Positions 10,912 to 20,849 of a stretch of DNA of 64,000 nt are shown in pieces; position 1 is the stretch's first letter; every line of letters begins with the position of its first letter. The notes below the pieces were generated by a model. That model was not told where the DNA came from. It saw only the letters and a program-made list of their open reading frames with translations, and ran no database searches. This DNA comes from Stenopsyche tienmushanensis (taxonomy: Eukaryota; Arthropoda; Insecta; Trichoptera; Stenopsychidae), in assembly GCA_008973525.1 (NCBI GenBank), contig WACJ01000252.1:248001-312000 (forward strand), in the 5' to 3' direction. A program made the translations under genes and the position numbers.

Positions 10912-11800
10912 TGTTTAGGAATTATTGTAGATTTTTTTGAAAAAATCACATCATCGCAAACTCCCTGATTTATTTCAGTCGATGCACTCGTACGGTATAA
11001 TCGTGGATGTCCATATACGCAATAAATCTTCGCTAATAGGGATTAATAGGGGGAGGAAGTCATTTGGATTAAAAGATAATCGGGATTAGTGCAGCGTTCG
11101 TTCGTCAAAGGGCCAAACATACACAGCAATTTATTGTTATTTTTGATGATTTTGACTTCTTATCGAGTTATTCTTGCACGCAATTTTGATTGTTGTTTAA
11201 GGGCGATGCTTTGCAACTATATTTCGAACGGAATAAATAATCATAACTGGAATTATGATGCTGTAACGGTGCATCTTCCGCAATACTTTCATCGTCGTTA
11301 TCGTCACTGCGTCTGTTAATATTGATATAATTAAATCCATGCTTTCCTCTAAACTTACATAAATTACGCGATTACAGCTTCGATGATGGGGTGGCATGGA
11401 TGAGCAGTATTTTGTATCCACAAATCTAGCATTCGATTTTTATCTAAGGTGGTATTTGTTGCTCTCGTTTATAATTTTGGTCATCAAGTCGTCGTTTGAA
11501 ATATGTTCGAGTCATCAAAAAGTCATATTTTGTGGAATATACGATCAATGTTGTGTAAGGCAAATCATAAATCATCAAATCACAATGTTTTAAGAGTCAC
11601 ATTTAAAAAAAAGACAAAATTTAAGTGTTTAAATGGATGTGGAAGTTCAAGTGCTTTCGTAAAAGCGTAAGACATAAGCTATACAAATAAAGCCTTCCAG
11701 ATTTATCATCATCCCCTCACAAAATTGTCAACCCCTACAAAATTTTACGTAAAATTTATGTTGCGTATTTGGCATTGCATTAACGGATAATTAATAATAG
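10912..11800. other. Noncoding stretch
   Basis: AT-rich. Short overlapping open frames near 11.1-11.6 kb on both strands have no recognisable domain. I see no element ends. Confidence 0.4.
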
Positions 11801-12079
11801 CTAAATTATGAAGCTATGTTTGTGTAATATACAATAAAATAGGCTTGCTACTGGTTTTAGTCGACATGGAAAAAAATCCCTTTTCACTATATGAAGATCA
11901 CTAAATTTCTGCGCTTTCAAATTGATCATTTGGTATTCGACACATTTGGAAGTGAGGGTTTTTATAAATTTGCTTATGAAATTCAAATCCATCAAATTGA
12001 CGTTTGCGGTAAATCTAGTGTTAAAGAAATAATAATCCGAGGGGACGTAATCTGGCAAATAGGGTGCACGAGGAAACAA
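11801..12079 (-). pseudogene. Mariner transposase C-terminal scrap
   Basis: The minus-strand frame starts RAPYLPDYVPSDYYFF, which fits the third catalytic block of mariner transposases (PPYSPDLAPSDYHLF). The following residues lack a clear match. The catalytic Asp of this block is present, but everything upstream is gone. Downstream bases 11820-11856 are shared with 1867-1910. Confidence 0.5.
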
Positions 12080-12132
12080 TTCGAACTTTAATTAATTGAT
12101 TGGTTGGCCACTGCGATTACGGATATGCGAAC

Positions 12133-13085
12133 CAGGGCCGTAACAAGAGGGTGGTATAGCAGGCGCACGCCACGGGCGCAACTAGGCTTGGGGCACAAAA
12201 CGCAGAATATCAACTCTTATGTTCGTTTTTATAATATATACTAAGCTGTCTAATACTTTTTTTCGTCGTTATCGCTTAAACATAATAAAGGCAATAATAT
12301 TTTCGATCGATTGTAAATTTTAACCAATCTACCCTTGGCTCTAGCATGGCGTCCGATCGCGAGGCGCTCATTCGTCATGTCAGCGGTCTGAAAAGCGGAC
12401 CGGTTGGACACAGACCTTGTGGCCATTCCGTCCTTTTTTAGGGCTTTTTGCGGCATTTTCGGAGACAAATGAGTATCCGGTACTCGATTGGAACAACGCT
12501 GCTTTCTCATGCTCAAATTTTCAGTCAATATGCCAAGTAGAGCGCTTTTTGAAAAGGCTACCATGTCTATTATCTTGCGCATGTTGTTTGCGTCATTTTT
12601 TCTTGATTTCATTATTCAAACATTGCAATAAGATTACCGTTTTTTTATTTTTTTCTTCCCTTTTTGAAGATAATGAGAATTATCCCCTTTTCTTCTTTAT
12701 CCCCTTTTAATCCATTATTTTGTCTGTTCCTTTGTCTTAGATTTAAAGTGATGGATCGTGTTTCATTCATGGTTATGAATCCATGGTAAAAACTCGGCTT
12801 TATTGCTGTGAAACATCGCCCTAAAATCGATTGAAACATCCTCACGACGCTGTTTTTGTTGCATTGTAAGCGAACGCGGCACCCAATCTTACGCACAGCT
12901 TTCTCATGTCCAAATTTTCAATCAATATGCGTTGAACAGCACTCCAGAAAAGCTTGCCATGTCTGCTAGCTCACACACTTTCGTGTCGATGGTCATCTAA
13001 TACTATTTTGTGGATTTCTTTGCCATTTCTGGCTTGATTAACTCATTTGGTCGACCATTGTGATATTCATCTTGGCAGCTCGTAT
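12133..13085 (+). mobile_element. hAT-like element carrying a mariner fragment, right end lost
   Basis: Starts CAGGGCCGTAACAAGAGGG, the terminus shared with 32314-32953 (inverted) and 42879-43454. The left half shares GCGTCCGATCGCGAGG and GAAAAGCGGACCGGTTGGAC with those copies. The right half (12730-13085) encodes, on the minus strand, part of a mariner transposase. The corresponding part of the 42879 copy holds the same mariner piece. The right terminus is not visible. The plus-strand frame at 12417-12710 is a shadow. Confidence 0.65.
12730..13085 (-). pseudogene. Mariner transposase N-terminal/central fragment inside the hAT-like element
   Basis: On the minus strand, after GRPNELIKPEMAKK comes a stretch with several stops. 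Then follow DWVPRSLTMQQKQRRED and NKAEFLPWIHN, which align with the ARWVPRLLT..QK..R and EFLRRFIT blocks of irritans-type mariner transposases just before the first catalytic Asp. That Asp region reads NHE-stop, so it is lost. The fragment recurs at about 43140-43400, so it travelled with the host element or was acquired before that element spread. Confidence 0.65.
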
Positions 13086-13650
13086 CACATAACGATGTCC
13101 AATTTTTTCCATGTTTACAAATTCACTGAGAACGTTCACTGCTGATGGCTGCCAAACAAATACTAAATAACGTAGCGTCTTCTAACTTGAAACTTAAGCT
13201 TTATAAGGTAGGTAATTTAGCCATGTATACGTCAGATCGGGTACTCTGGGATTACCCTCGTATTTTCAGAGCGTTAACCAAGGACATACAGACGACCCTA
13301 ATCATTCATTATTCTATGTCAACAGCTGAATTTCAGAGCTTGAATATTTTCATTAGCTCCAGTCTAGTCTGTCTTGCAATCCTCGACATGGTTTGAATGT
13401 CCTCGGGCCATAATCTCGCAATGTCAATATCGCCATCCGCTCGCGCTCAGTAAGATAAGTTCGTTATTATTTCGAGGCGTCGAATTGAGCCCGCGTGCCA
13501 AGTATCTGTCATCCCTGCCGTAAATTGTAGTCGTAGAACGGTTGGATGCTAGAAGTAAGCGATTCCCAGATTGCGGAAGCGGTATTGCAGTGTTAAATGT
13601 GTCTTCTGTTGGATCGTTGAACTCGAGGAGCACATTTCCAGTGTAAATAT
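13086..13650. other. Noncoding stretch
   Basis: Bases 13278-13296 (CCAAGGACATACAGACGAC) recur exactly at 25119-25137 with a partly similar left flank (AGCGT.AMCC), a likely remnant of a shared repeat, perhaps a LINE tail. There is no other recognisable content. Confidence 0.4.
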
Positions 13651-13653
13651 TAA

Positions 13654-14160
13654 TCAACCTTGACCACGTGAAATTGGCCTCGATTCGTATGCGGACAATT
13701 GGCCGCGTCGAAGCGCCTCAAAAGGACGGCGCTCGCTCCTCGCCGGATTTTGGCCGCGGAGGCTTCCCCGACCCGATTCATGCATCATCGGAGACTCCGT
13801 GCGTGCGGCTGTTGACTCTGCCTCCCCCGGGTCCCCTCCGAGGGCCCCAACGCCCCCACCTCGCGGCCCCTTCGCCGCCCCCCACGGCCCCCCGTTCTCC
13901 CCGCCCACCCCACCCGCCGACGAGTTCGCCGCACGTTCGATGACCCCGGCTTTAGGTTCATTCATCGTAAACCGCCGCATCGTGGAAACTTTTCTTTTTT
14001 CTTCGCGGCCCACCGAACGCTCCTTACTCCACATACGCGTTTCGGAAAAGTCGCCTTTTCGCTCTTCTCGACTTGCGGCCTTCGTCGGAAATCTTGAACT
14101 CCTCGCTCGGAGAATCGTCCGAGAGGCATTCCAGCGCGATGTGTCAGACACAAAAAACAA
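13654..14160 (-). other. GC-rich CpG island with open frames on both strands
   Basis: About 400 bases around 13700-14130 are strongly GC-rich and CpG-dense in an AT-rich setting. A 168-residue frame on the minus strand is Gly-rich in the middle (GGVGGENGGPWGAAKGPRGG). The overlapping plus frame (13799-14179, 126 residues) is Pro-rich (PRAPTPPPRGPFAAPHGPPF). Neither matches a family I know, and long frames arise by chance in such composition. It could be a promoter/CpG island with 5' untranslated exon, or a low-complexity exon on either strand. Confidence 0.3.
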
Positions 14161-14439
14161 TATTTCGACACTCCACTAATTTGACTTGTTAAATTCGAAG
14201 CGGCTGACTTGAATCAATAACGCGTCTTCGATTTGTCATGAAGATTTATAACGAGCTTTGTATGCAATTGATTTTTGAGAATTTTCACGCAACGTATACA
14301 ATTCAATAAGCTGGCAACCTTCAAATGCGAATAAATTAAATTGGGTTCAAAAAAAGTCCCAAGCAATAAACTGCATTAATACCATTGTCATTTTAAGTAC
14401 AAATAATGTTTATTGCTCGTTATAAGCGTGAAATATCCC

Positions 14440-14535
14440 TTTGTTCGTATGTAATGCGCTGCCATACCGTTCATCAGATTGAGATAAAACTTCGTTCACT
14501 TATTGCTAAGGGTTGCGCAAGTAACATAAGCATAG
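14440..14535 (+). mobile_element. Helitron 5'-end fragment
   Basis: GCGCTGCCATACCGTTCATC, AGATTGAGATAAAACTTCG and AACATAAGCATAG match the subterminal left end of the Helitrons at 7397, 14536 and 26951. The TC terminus is missing, replaced by a TGCTCGTTATAAGCGTGAA word that also occurs at 3430 and, inverted, near 48370. Confidence 0.65.
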
Positions 14536-14710
14536 TCTTCTAATATATAAAAATCAATGTTTGTTTGTTCGTGTTTAATGCGCTTCCATACTGTTCATCC
14601 GATTGCGATAAAACTGTGTCAACTTACTGTTTACACTTGCGGGAATAACATAGGCTTAGTTAAAATATTGATGCACCATATTGGCGCATATTGGTCTGAT
14701 GAAATAAACT
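14536..14710 (+). mobile_element. Helitron 5' portion, abutting another Helitron end
   Basis: Begins TCTTCTAATATATAAAAATC, the same as the 26951 copy, and follows it through TTACACTTGCGGGAATAAC and ATGCACCATATTGGCGCATA. Similarity ends at about 14710, where mariner sequence begins. No CTRR end of the same type follows directly. A possible one (GCGCTAG|T at about 14923-14930) is weak. It sits directly against the preceding Helitron fragment, giving two left ends in tandem. Confidence 0.7.
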
Positions 14711-14711
14711 A

Positions 14712-15210
14712 TGTACCAGGATAGTGGTTTAATATTGATCCCGCCACTGAAAGAAAGCGGCTGCTCCGAAAAACCGTTGCGTACGTATTGTTCGTCCGCA
14801 GCGTCGTCTTGAAATCGTTGTCCTCCCAATGCCTCTACAAACATACGAGAAACGCTACGCACATCCAGGTGTCCAGCCAACCTCACTTTGGAGGGTGCTG
14901 CTGTAGATGACTTCTCCCCTGTATGCGCTAGTCTGTTGGGGATAGTGGTGACGCCTTTTGCACAGATTCCACTTACTTCTGTAATCAGCAGTTCCACTTT
15001 ATGGATACGCATATTACTCTGTGCTGCGTACCCAAATCATGTTAGCTGGGTTACCCAGCAGCGTTTGATGAGCAAACCGACGAGGCTACCTACAGGCTTG
15101 AATTTCAGACCTTCGCGAAACTTTTGGGCCCAATCAAACACTTGGGTCTTACTAAGAGTAGCATCACCGAACTGTGCCTCAAGTCTTCTCAAAATTTCAC
15201 TTTTTCTATA
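14712..15210 (-). pseudogene. Mariner transposase remnant (HTH and C-terminal parts)
   Basis: On the minus strand from about 15205 the frame reads EILRRLEAQFGDATLSKTQV, followed by FDWAQKFREG. This is the N-terminal helix-turn-helix (HTH_48) region of mariner transposases, which binds the terminal repeats. A frame at 15012-14656 ends with LGGQRFQDDA, YVRNGFSEQPLSF and INIKPLSWY, corresponding to the C-terminal tail after the third catalytic Asp. The catalytic middle is missing or unrecognisable. A relative of the HTH part lies at about 53440-53540 (FDWARRFPEG). Confidence 0.75.
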
Positions 15211-15249
15211 TTTGGATACTTCTCGTATTATAAGTCGATTCGGTTAACA

Positions 15250-16550
15250 TTCGCTTTCTAGGGTTAATATCAAGTGCAAGGCGTTACTTATTTTTATCTG
15301 GGTCACGCGGATAGTAATAATTTGGTACTGTGTAAAATCGATACATATTTGCCCTGTTGCATACCTGTCATAGCCTTCGCCCCATTGATGAACCCCACAC
15401 TTGACGACCCAATTATTTTCTGCACACCCTTTATAGATTGAAACTCATCAGCATGCGGTTATAAATAGGAAATCGAACGAATTCCATTTCAAGGTAATCT
15501 GTGCTTCTGCTGAAATCGACAACCGCCATTCATTCCGCCCGGGGTTCATTAACGCTTTTTACACAGTGTAACTGAAACAAATCTATCCGCGGCTTTAATT
15601 CAACAGTGAAAATCCGACTTTGACACTCGACGGGACTCGGGAAAAATACAACAAAGCCCTCGTCGGCGCCCGATTGTATTTTATTTATGGTTTTGTAACA
15701 TGTTCGATTGTATGGCCGCCGCTAATGGGGAGTAATTGGAGTGAGGTCACGAACGACCCCGGAGCGAATTCGGGGCTGAAAATGTAAAAATGCACGGATT
15801 TTGTACCCTTCGATGGGATCGCCGTAATTGCATTATAATCGCTATTTCTAGGACTTACATTCGTTACCCCGCTTTTGGGTTTAGATTTTCCCACCGATGC
15901 ACCCCACCGACACGCGAACCCACCTGCCTAATAAAAATATGGTATTTTGGTTAGTTCTTATTGTCCCTCCCCGTGGCTATTGGCAGCGTGCAAATATTTA
16001 ACAATGTACAAAAGTATATTTGTGTGGGGTCTTCATGTGCCCCAATACGAGCTCCACGTTTTTTTTTGTCAAATGTATTTTTGACAATTTATTCCACTGG
16101 ATTTTTCATCTGATACGCCATATTATATGAGATTAATTTTATGACTCTAACGCCTGTGTAGTTAAAAAGGTGCTAAGGATAGATAAAGATATTTACTCGG
16201 TGACGAAGAGGAAGACGCATAGCGGATGTTGAATGAAGAATGAATGCATAATGTAAATAGGCCATTTCCATTGTTACCGATAACATCTTTGAATGTGATT
16301 TATATTAAGTATTTAACGTATCTAACCCTCTACCGCATGCATTTGACCCTTTTAAACTCCAGTTTTGTCGTCTTGTGCTGTCGATTCTCGATGATGTGCA
16401 TTTCGTTGATTAAAACCAATGTTTAGCTTCCTCGGTCTATGACGACAGCCTTTGTTTCAGTTCAATCCAGCTGAGATACTTGCCAAGTCGGATTTTTTTT
16501 TTTTTGAAATTCTATACAAAGCAGAATATCATGTTCGTTTGTCCACCGTG
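15250..16550. other. Unique noncoding stretch
   Basis: No repeat partner noticed. 15450-15950 is more GC-balanced and compositionally structured than its surroundings. That is compatible with conserved intronic or regulatory DNA, but nothing specific supports a gene. A T10-rich run lies near 16490-16505. Confidence 0.35.
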
Positions 16551-16556
16551 GATTAT

Positions 16557-16625
16557 CTATCATCATTATAGTGCAGCCACCACACGTAGTCCACTGCAGG
16601 ACTACTAGGGCCTCTTCAATTTCCA
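16557..16625 (-). repeat. RTE-type LINE 3' tail fragment
   Basis: The reverse complement carries GAGGCCCTAGTAGTCCTGCA and GTGGACTACG, then GGCTGCACTATAATGATGAT. This resembles the widespread insect LINE tail of the form 'gaggcctatgtccagcagtgg', a short gap, then 'ggctg' and ATGATG repeats. Only about 70 bases remain. Confidence 0.55.
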
Positions 16626-16742
16626 TTCATGGGAGAGTGTCACATCCAAATATCAAAAGGCAGCATAACTTTCAAGCTTTATTTATGTAACATATTGAAG
16701 ACCTATCTTAATAGGGAGTAATACGTAAAAAAAACAAGAGTA

Positions 16743-17140
16743 AGGTCGTGTTTATCGCGTCTGTCGCGGAAGGAAAATCATGTGTCAGTTTGCACGGAAT
16801 TGAAGCAGATCCGGACTTCATAGTCAAAATTGTAACAGGAGATGAAAGTTTGGGTCTATGACCCTGAAATGAAATGATAAAAGAATAAATTGATCAGAAA
16901 AATGCGCCAATGGCTTCCTTCTTCATCATGACTCGCCAGATTTAACAGCATGTGATTTCTGGCTCTTCCCAAAAAAAAAAAAAAACCGTGCTAAAAAGAC
17001 AACGTTTTGACAACATTCCTGACCTAGCCACGAAAGAGCAGCTGAACGCCCTTCCGAAAGAAACCTTTCAAAAATGTTTTCAATCACGAATTCGACGTTG
17101 GGATAAGTTTAGCCAAGGACAGAACTTTGAACGAGATTAA
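16743..17140 (+). pseudogene. Mariner-type transposase remnant, second copy
   Basis: Shares the leader GTGTTTATCGCGTCTGTCGC with the copy at 2640-3127. It then jumps to IVTGDESLG/WVYDPEMK, the first catalytic Asp block (frame shifted), followed by stops. Next come degraded 'HHDSPDLTACDFWLFPK'-like bases at 16920-16970 and, in a new frame, TVLKRQRFDNIPDLATKEQL, NALPKETFQKCF and RRWDKFSQGQNFERD with a stop at 17138-17140, the normal mariner C-terminus. A run of about 15 A's (16971-16985) breaks the frame. Most of the enzyme is deleted. Confidence 0.75.
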
Positions 17141-17149
17141 TTCCATTTC

Positions 17150-18920
17150 CATGTATACTTATTTTGTTTGCAACAAAATTATTCAAAGTATTTTTTATCA
17201 GACTTCGTAATTCATTTTGTATGCGTAATGAATTTGTGGTTCGCAAATTTCCGTTTAAACTGAGAATGCGTTTGTTCTTCTATCGGATCGTAAGGTGCCG
17301 AATAGATATATTCTCGTCTTAGCTGATTTCTTTATTAATGACGAGAAAAAAAGAGATCTGGACGCGGGAAGACAGCCTTCCTGCAGTCAAGGTTATCCGA
17401 CGACTATTTCACACAGGCTACAATTTGATAAACGGAAATAATTTTGCTCGTATTAACAATTATTTTTATTCAAAGTGATGAGAGGTTACAGTCACGAGAT
17501 TACAAACGGCCGCGGGAAGAATGCCTCTTCCCATACATCGTGTCTACATTTTTATTTTCTACCGTCTGTATACACCCTCATTCGATAAGATATAGGAAAG
17601 GGAAGATAGCGTTGCTATTAAACTATAATCGGTCAACTAAACTTGACTCGTGAGAACGCATTTTCAGTGGTCCGATTCAATTTATATGAATTTGATTGTA
17701 TCAATGATGCTTAAATCTAGTTTCATTTGAAGTGGAGTAGATATAAAATGTACGTAGGTTTAAGTCTGCAAAATAAAAGGAGGAGGAGAGGAAGAAAACT
17801 TGAGATATGTACTTGTTGAATCATCTTCTTTCAACTGGTTGTTAAATTTAACTGTATATAAAATCATAACCGTGAAGAAAGTTAGCTTTGGATGTCCCTC
17901 GATGCTATCAGTAATCACTTTGAAGTTTAAAGAGGTTTGCAGGAAATCATTCTGAGAAAGGAAATGAGTCGTTAACACGTTGATCAAGACGCTGATGCCA
18001 TTAGTCTACATCTTTTTAAAGCTTCCACTTTGCCGATACTTAATATAGTCACGTTTTCCCTCCGGGAGCCTTAATTGGGTCCATTTGAACTCTTCGCCTT
18101 TTTGCAACTGCATCCAGACCCCACAGAGTGGATTATTGAATATACAGCGCCCATATGACAAGTTCGCCCAAATCCAATTTCCATCGACAGATATCGATTT
18201 CGCGTGCGTGAATCGACATTCCCGGCACATCTATATCGTTCTTCAATCGAAATCCGGAAATTCATTGTCGGATTATAAATCGCCACCGGCTAAACCTGCG
18301 TTTGCCTTCCCACGCACGCCGTCGGGCTTCGAAATCAATGCCGATTAGCAGCGCAGACTGAATCGATATACGTGTCTTCGTGTACTTCATTTAATATTCC
18401 AGCGTTTCGCCCGCGAATCGATATTCTTCTCGATGCAATGCGCATAGCGTCGGCTATCGGCAAATCGCCGTGCAAAAGCTCCTACGTGACGATCGACTCT
18501 TTTTATGTGCAATTGATAATCTGCACCGCGAGCTACGCCGGCGTATGTTCATTTTGCGATTCGTATCGATGTTGATTGTCCGGATATTCAATCCATGTTT
18601 AAATACGTCTCATTCCAGCGTTCTGCTCGTAAAACAGCCCCATTAACGCGGCCCTAGTGTAGGTCATATCCGAATAATAGGTGGCGCAGTGGGCGACTGT
18701 GCGTTAATCGATTAAAGCTAGTCTGCGAGACATCTTCGACTGAATGAAGCAACCCCTCTGGATTATAACATCGGAGAAATTAATTAGTTCAAGTGCTTTT
18801 ATGGATTATGTTATGAAATACCGAGAAACTTCAGAAAGAACAGCAGCCTAAGCAAGCCCAGTTCTTTCTTCTTTATGATCTATATAGCTCCATTACTAGA
18901 TTTAGCATTTATAATGCGAA
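17150..18920. other. Unique noncoding stretch
   Basis: No repeat partner noticed. 18.05-18.75 kb is richer in GC and CpG. The short frames there (18006-18348 and 18372-18575) overlap on both strands and have no recognisable domain. Regulatory or intronic DNA is possible. Confidence 0.35.
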
Positions 18921-18927
18921 TAAAATA

Positions 18928-19124
18928 TAGTCAACCCTTCTATAGCGTCAATATAAGGTAAATGCAACAAAACGCTATAAAAAGTTAGGCACCCATACAA
19001 ATTTTGTACGTGTTTAATTTGTTAACAAGTGCAAGTGACTTACACGCATGAAGAGGCATTAATTTTACCCGTTACTTGCATAAAATATGTCGCAAACGAA
19101 GCGGATGCTATAGGAGGGTTGACA
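18928..19124 (+). mobile_element. Pogo/Tigger-like MITE, family 1, near-complete
   Basis: The left end, TAGTCAACCCTTCTATAGCG, and right end, GCTATAGGAGGGTTGACA, are inverted repeats of about 17 bases, flanked by TA. The interior has AAAACGCTATAAAAAGTTAG, GCACCCATACAAATTTTGTA and GAAGAGGCATTAATTTTACC. It is noncoding and about 197 bp long. Family members: 5930 (-), 9843, 24737 and 55186. CAGT-type ends with TA duplications point to pogo/Tigger mobilisation. Confidence 0.8.
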
Positions 19125-19134
19125 TAATCAATTT

Positions 19135-20190
19135 TAGTAACAAAGGAATACATTAGATCAAGTTTGTAAGCTGGACCCATCGAACGGACCACACAACACG
19201 TGAGTGCATACTCAATAGAGGATTATTGAAAAAACTAATATACTTAAACCTATTTTTGTGCGGTAGATGCGTTTCGCGGAAAATCGACGCACATAGAAAA
19301 AGTGATGATGCGTTCCATGCATTTTAAAAACCGCATAACTTTGAAACAGCCATATAAAATATATCCAAAATCGCATAAAAAAAGTTAATAAAAAACAGGA
19401 AAACAATAAGGCAATTGAAAATTAACATTTTTAAAGGACGTCATATTGCGAGAATAAAATCGTTTTTTTACAAAAATTTAAACCAGAATAAAGGGCGTGG
19501 TCTTAATTCAGCGATATCAGATGCAATATGATTTACACACTCCCAAATTGTATATTTTTTCCAAATTTCGGTCAGTGTTGATGATTTTATCCGAAATATC
19601 TCGATACGTACTCTTTATATAAAAAAACCGCATAACTTCGAAATCGCACAAAAAGAGGTTTGAGTGTACACCGCTCAATTTGGAGCATAAAACATTTCTT
19701 CTGACATTCGATGGTTTAACTTGAATTGAAAAAAGTTTAACTTGACGTAATAGCACTGTAAGCTAACGCAATCGATTCTATGCAGTTTTAAGTTTTATTT
19801 TAAGCGTTTGTTGCTTGAAATACCTTGATTTCCATCAAATCTCGTAGAGCGTCGTCATCCACTGTGTGTTAGACTTCCCACGATCTGATTCATCCAGCAA
19901 CGAAAAATTGCTGCCAGACGACATTCTGCACTTTTCATGGCAAAAAAAAAACATTACGGATTTTCCGCCCGTTAATTTTCCATACAGAAATGTAAAAACG
20001 GCACGTATTTTTGGCACTACTGATATAATCGCGATTTGGAAAGAACAAAATACAGCTTTATATGTGTGTCATCAATTTTAGTAACAAAGGAAGGCATTTG
20101 GTCAAGCTTGAAATCTGGATAGCTCGAGTGCGCGTACTCAACATGTGAGTGCATACTCAACAGAGGATTATTGAATAAACTTGTGTATCA
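19135..20190. repeat. Repeat cluster: X and Y between two direct repeats
   Basis: 19138-19240 and 20076-20190 are direct repeats (ATCAATTTTAGTAACAAAGG, then GTGAGTGCATACTCAA, then AGAGGATTATTGAA). Between them lie repeat X (19255-19680: AAAAACCGCATAACTTTGAA, AAATATATCCAAAATCGCAT, then CCGCATAACTTCGAAATCGC) and repeat Y (19805-20060: TTGCTTGAAATACC, GACTTCCCACGATCTGATTC, ACGGCACGTATTTTTGGCAC). X and Y occur in the same order at 59055-59620 and 60285-60480. The open frames inside are too broken to assign. Confidence 0.6.
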
Positions 20191-20199
20191 ACAGTACAT

Positions 20200-20540
20200 T
20201 GATATCCACCACATTAAGCTGGATGTTTCGAAATACAAATGTATCGATTTATTATGTTATTTACATAAACGGATCTCGAGTATCTTTGATTCTCACCATG
20301 ACCTATCCTCTTAATGTACCAACTGCTGTAGGGATTATTAATGTCTAATTAGTTTCTTAAGGTAGTTTCTTGTTTTTATACTTAATTATCAATTATATTG
20401 CAAGGTTAGTGGCTGCATTCGCGATTAGTTTACTTGAAAACTTGTTTTGTTAATTGGATTCATGTTTGAGAACAGGATTATATGAATATGGCAAGGAATT
20501 CAGCTTTCTTTGTGAGGATGCGGAGGATTACGTTGGAGTG
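20200..20540. other. AT-rich noncoding stretch
   Basis: Nothing recognised. Confidence 0.4.
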
Positions 20541-20542
20541 TG

Positions 20543-20845
20543 TTAATACTTGTGATTATCGATTTGTATTTTATTCCCTAAATTCTGATTCATCGATTCC
20601 ATTGTCAACTTGTTCGCGCGATATAAATTATTTAATGAAGCTTTGAAGATAAATTCTTCTCCATCATCATGTTGATCCTTCGACGCAAGGATGTCGAATG
20701 TGTGAGCAGGTCGATTTTTTTTAAATAGCAAGGAATTTATTTCTAGACCAGAGGCTCTATTTATTTCTCGTCTACGTCCATTTTTTTCGACGTTACCATG
20801 CTGCAATTTAAATTCTTCGTTCGCTACCGACTTCGGTTCAGTCAT
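20543..20845 (-). CDS. Hypothetical 100-residue protein
   Basis: A complete ATG-to-stop frame starting MTEPKSVANEEFKLQHG and ending NKIQIDNHKY. It is polar and charged, with no signal peptide, membrane segment or family motif that I recognise. It stands out because it is the most protein-like frame in an otherwise empty stretch: balanced composition, no low-complexity runs, few rare residues. It could be a small gene, the final exon of a larger one, or a transposon-derived scrap. An in-frame stop lies a few codons upstream of the ATG. Confidence 0.25.
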   Translation of the reverse strand: MTEPKSVANEEFKLQHGNVEKNGRRREINRASGLEINSLLFKKNRPAHTFDILASKDQHDDGEEFIFKASLNNLYRANKLTMESMNQNLGNKIQIDNHKY

Positions 20846-20849
20846 TTCA

